From a bacterium HR25 (GTDB taxonomy: Bacteria; Chloroflexota; Dehalococcoidia; SM23-28-2; HRbin24): 5,372 bases of DNA. Made by a program: the position numbers and the translations under genes. The DNA is taken from assembly GCA_002898615.1 (NCBI GenBank), contig BEIB01000052.1, forward strand, positions 1-5,372, written 5' to 3'. Of this stretch, positions 4,737 through 5,372 are shown piece by piece; the first letter of the stretch is position 1, and each line of letters starts with the position of its first letter. Below the pieces are notes generated by a model. The model saw only the letters and a program-made list of their open reading frames with translations. It was not told the DNA's origin and did not search any database.

Positions 4737-5372
4737 ATGCCAGGACTCGGCTTTCTGGCCCGCTGGCCGGCCTACGCCCGGGAGCGTCTGGAGCGGGCCG
4801 CCGAACCGCCCCTGCGCCTTCCCCTGGCCGTCCCCGCCCTCATCGTTCAGGCGGTGCGACGCTTCCTGGACGATAACGCCTCCATGATGGCGGCCGCCCT
4901 CGCCTACTACGGCCTCTTCTCCCTCTTCCCCCTGGCCATCCTGGCCCTGGCCCTCCTGGGCTTCTTCGTCCAGGACGCCGACGTCCGGGAGCGGCTGGTG
5001 GAAGCGGCCCTGGATGCCGTCCCCCTCAGCGAAACCGAGGGCCAGAGTACCGTCAGGGATGTCCTCCAGCACCTGGAGGGAGCGGCGGCCGGGCTGGGCA
5101 TCTTCGGCCTGCTCTCCTTCGCCTGGTCCGCCAGCAACGTCTTCGGCGCCCTCCGCCGCTCCCTGAACATCGTCTTCGGTGTGGAGAAGGGAAGGTCGTT
5201 CCTCCTGGGCAAGCTGGTGGACCTGGCCAGCATGACGGTCCTGACCCTCCTCCTGGGCGGCTCCTACGCCGTGACCCTCCTGATGGCCCTGGCCAGGCAG
5301 TTCAGCGAGCGGCTCCCGGTCATCGGCCCCCTGGCCGAGTCCCTGGGCCCCGCCTGGGTGGCGGTGAGCGTC
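4737..5372 (+). CDS. YihY/BrkB family inner membrane protein (runs off right edge)
   Basis: The first 212 residues of a YihY/virulence factor BrkB-family protein; full members usually have about 270-320 residues and six or so membrane helices. The family hallmark near the first helix is clear: NASMMAAALAYYGLFSLFPL at 48-67 followed by AILALALLGFF. A second conserved region is AAGLGIFGLLSFAWSASNVF at 117-136 followed by GALRRSLNIVF, and a further helix spans about 161-186 (VDLASMTVLTLLLGGSYAVTLL). The exact role of the family is unclear; the old RNase BN label came from a misassignment. I chose the ATG at 4737 because GAGG lies 8 nt upstream; the in-frame ATG at 4716 has no ribosome binding site. 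It is divergent from the RodZ-like gene with a gap of about 105 nt. The family assignment is firm. Confidence 0.92.
   Translation, partial: MPGLGFLARWPAYARERLERAAEPPLRLPLAVPALIVQAVRRFLDDNASMMAAALAYYGLFSLFPLAILALALLGFFVQDADVRERLVEAALDAVPLSETEGQSTVRDVLQHLEGAAAGLGIFGLLSFAWSASNVFGALRRSLNIVFGVEKGRSFLLGKLVDLASMTVLTLLLGGSYAVTLLMALARQFSERLPVIGPLAESLGPAWVAVSV

Noticed and set aside
4632..5072. Upstream extension of the RodZ-like frame to 352 aa
   Set aside because: It is antisense to the YihY/BrkB gene and crosses the predicted promoter; the HTH begins right after the ATG at 4631, which has a ribosome binding site.
1..5372. tRNA, rRNA, CRISPR arrays, insertion sequences or attachment sites
   Set aside because: No cloverleaf, regular spaced repeats, transposase or long terminal repeats were found by eye; subtle attachment sites cannot be excluded without the other end of the phage element.

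Overview
The window is GC-rich (roughly 70% by eye) with densely packed genes and short gaps. The gene families (ScpB, DUF503/YlxP, a RodZ-like protein with a PASTA domain, YihY/BrkB), the high-GC codon choice and a gram-positive-type SOS box (GAAC-N4-GTTC) suggest a bacterium of the Chloroflexota or another high-GC 'terrabacterial' lineage. This placement is an inference; no rRNA or other strong marker is present.

Left part (1-1852, minus strand): a phage-type packaging module transcribed leftward and off the window edge. It opens with a complete terminase large subunit (TerL) with ATPase and RNase H-fold nuclease motifs. Next is a 105-aa protein with a Cys/His cluster and a helix-turn-helix (HTH), then the first 29 codons of a probable portal protein. 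The three genes overlap or abut and have strong GGAGG ribosome binding sites, so they look like one translationally coupled operon.

Control region (1801-1960): an AT-richer divergent promoter region. The leftward (TerL) and rightward promoters are near mirror copies: a TTGACG/TTGACA -35, an 18-nt spacer, and a TATCTT/TATTTT -10. In both, a GAAC-N4-GTTC-type palindrome fills the last 12 nt of the spacer and abuts the -10. A third palindrome lies just downstream of the rightward -10. This is the layout of repression by a LexA-type protein, so the packaging operon and its divergent partner are probably induced by DNA damage. The rightward promoter drives a 54-aa zinc-ribbon protein.

Middle (2126-3100, plus strand): scpB (chromosome condensation) and a DUF503/YlxP gene, both ordinary host genes. 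No scpA and no terminator is seen between the zinc-ribbon gene and scpB.

Right part (3097-5372): a leftward two-gene unit, with a RodZ-like HTH-transmembrane-PASTA protein followed by a membrane-anchored alpha/beta hydrolase whose stop codon shares a CTAG with the DUF503 stop. Divergent from it is a YihY/BrkB-family membrane protein truncated by the right edge.

The most interesting element is the SOS-box-controlled divergent module at 1-2125: phage packaging genes placed directly under a LexA-like operator, with no integrase, repressor or small terminase visible, next to a tiny co-regulated zinc ribbon. It could be one end of an ordinary prophage or a domesticated, gene-transfer-agent-like element. 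The window alone cannot decide.
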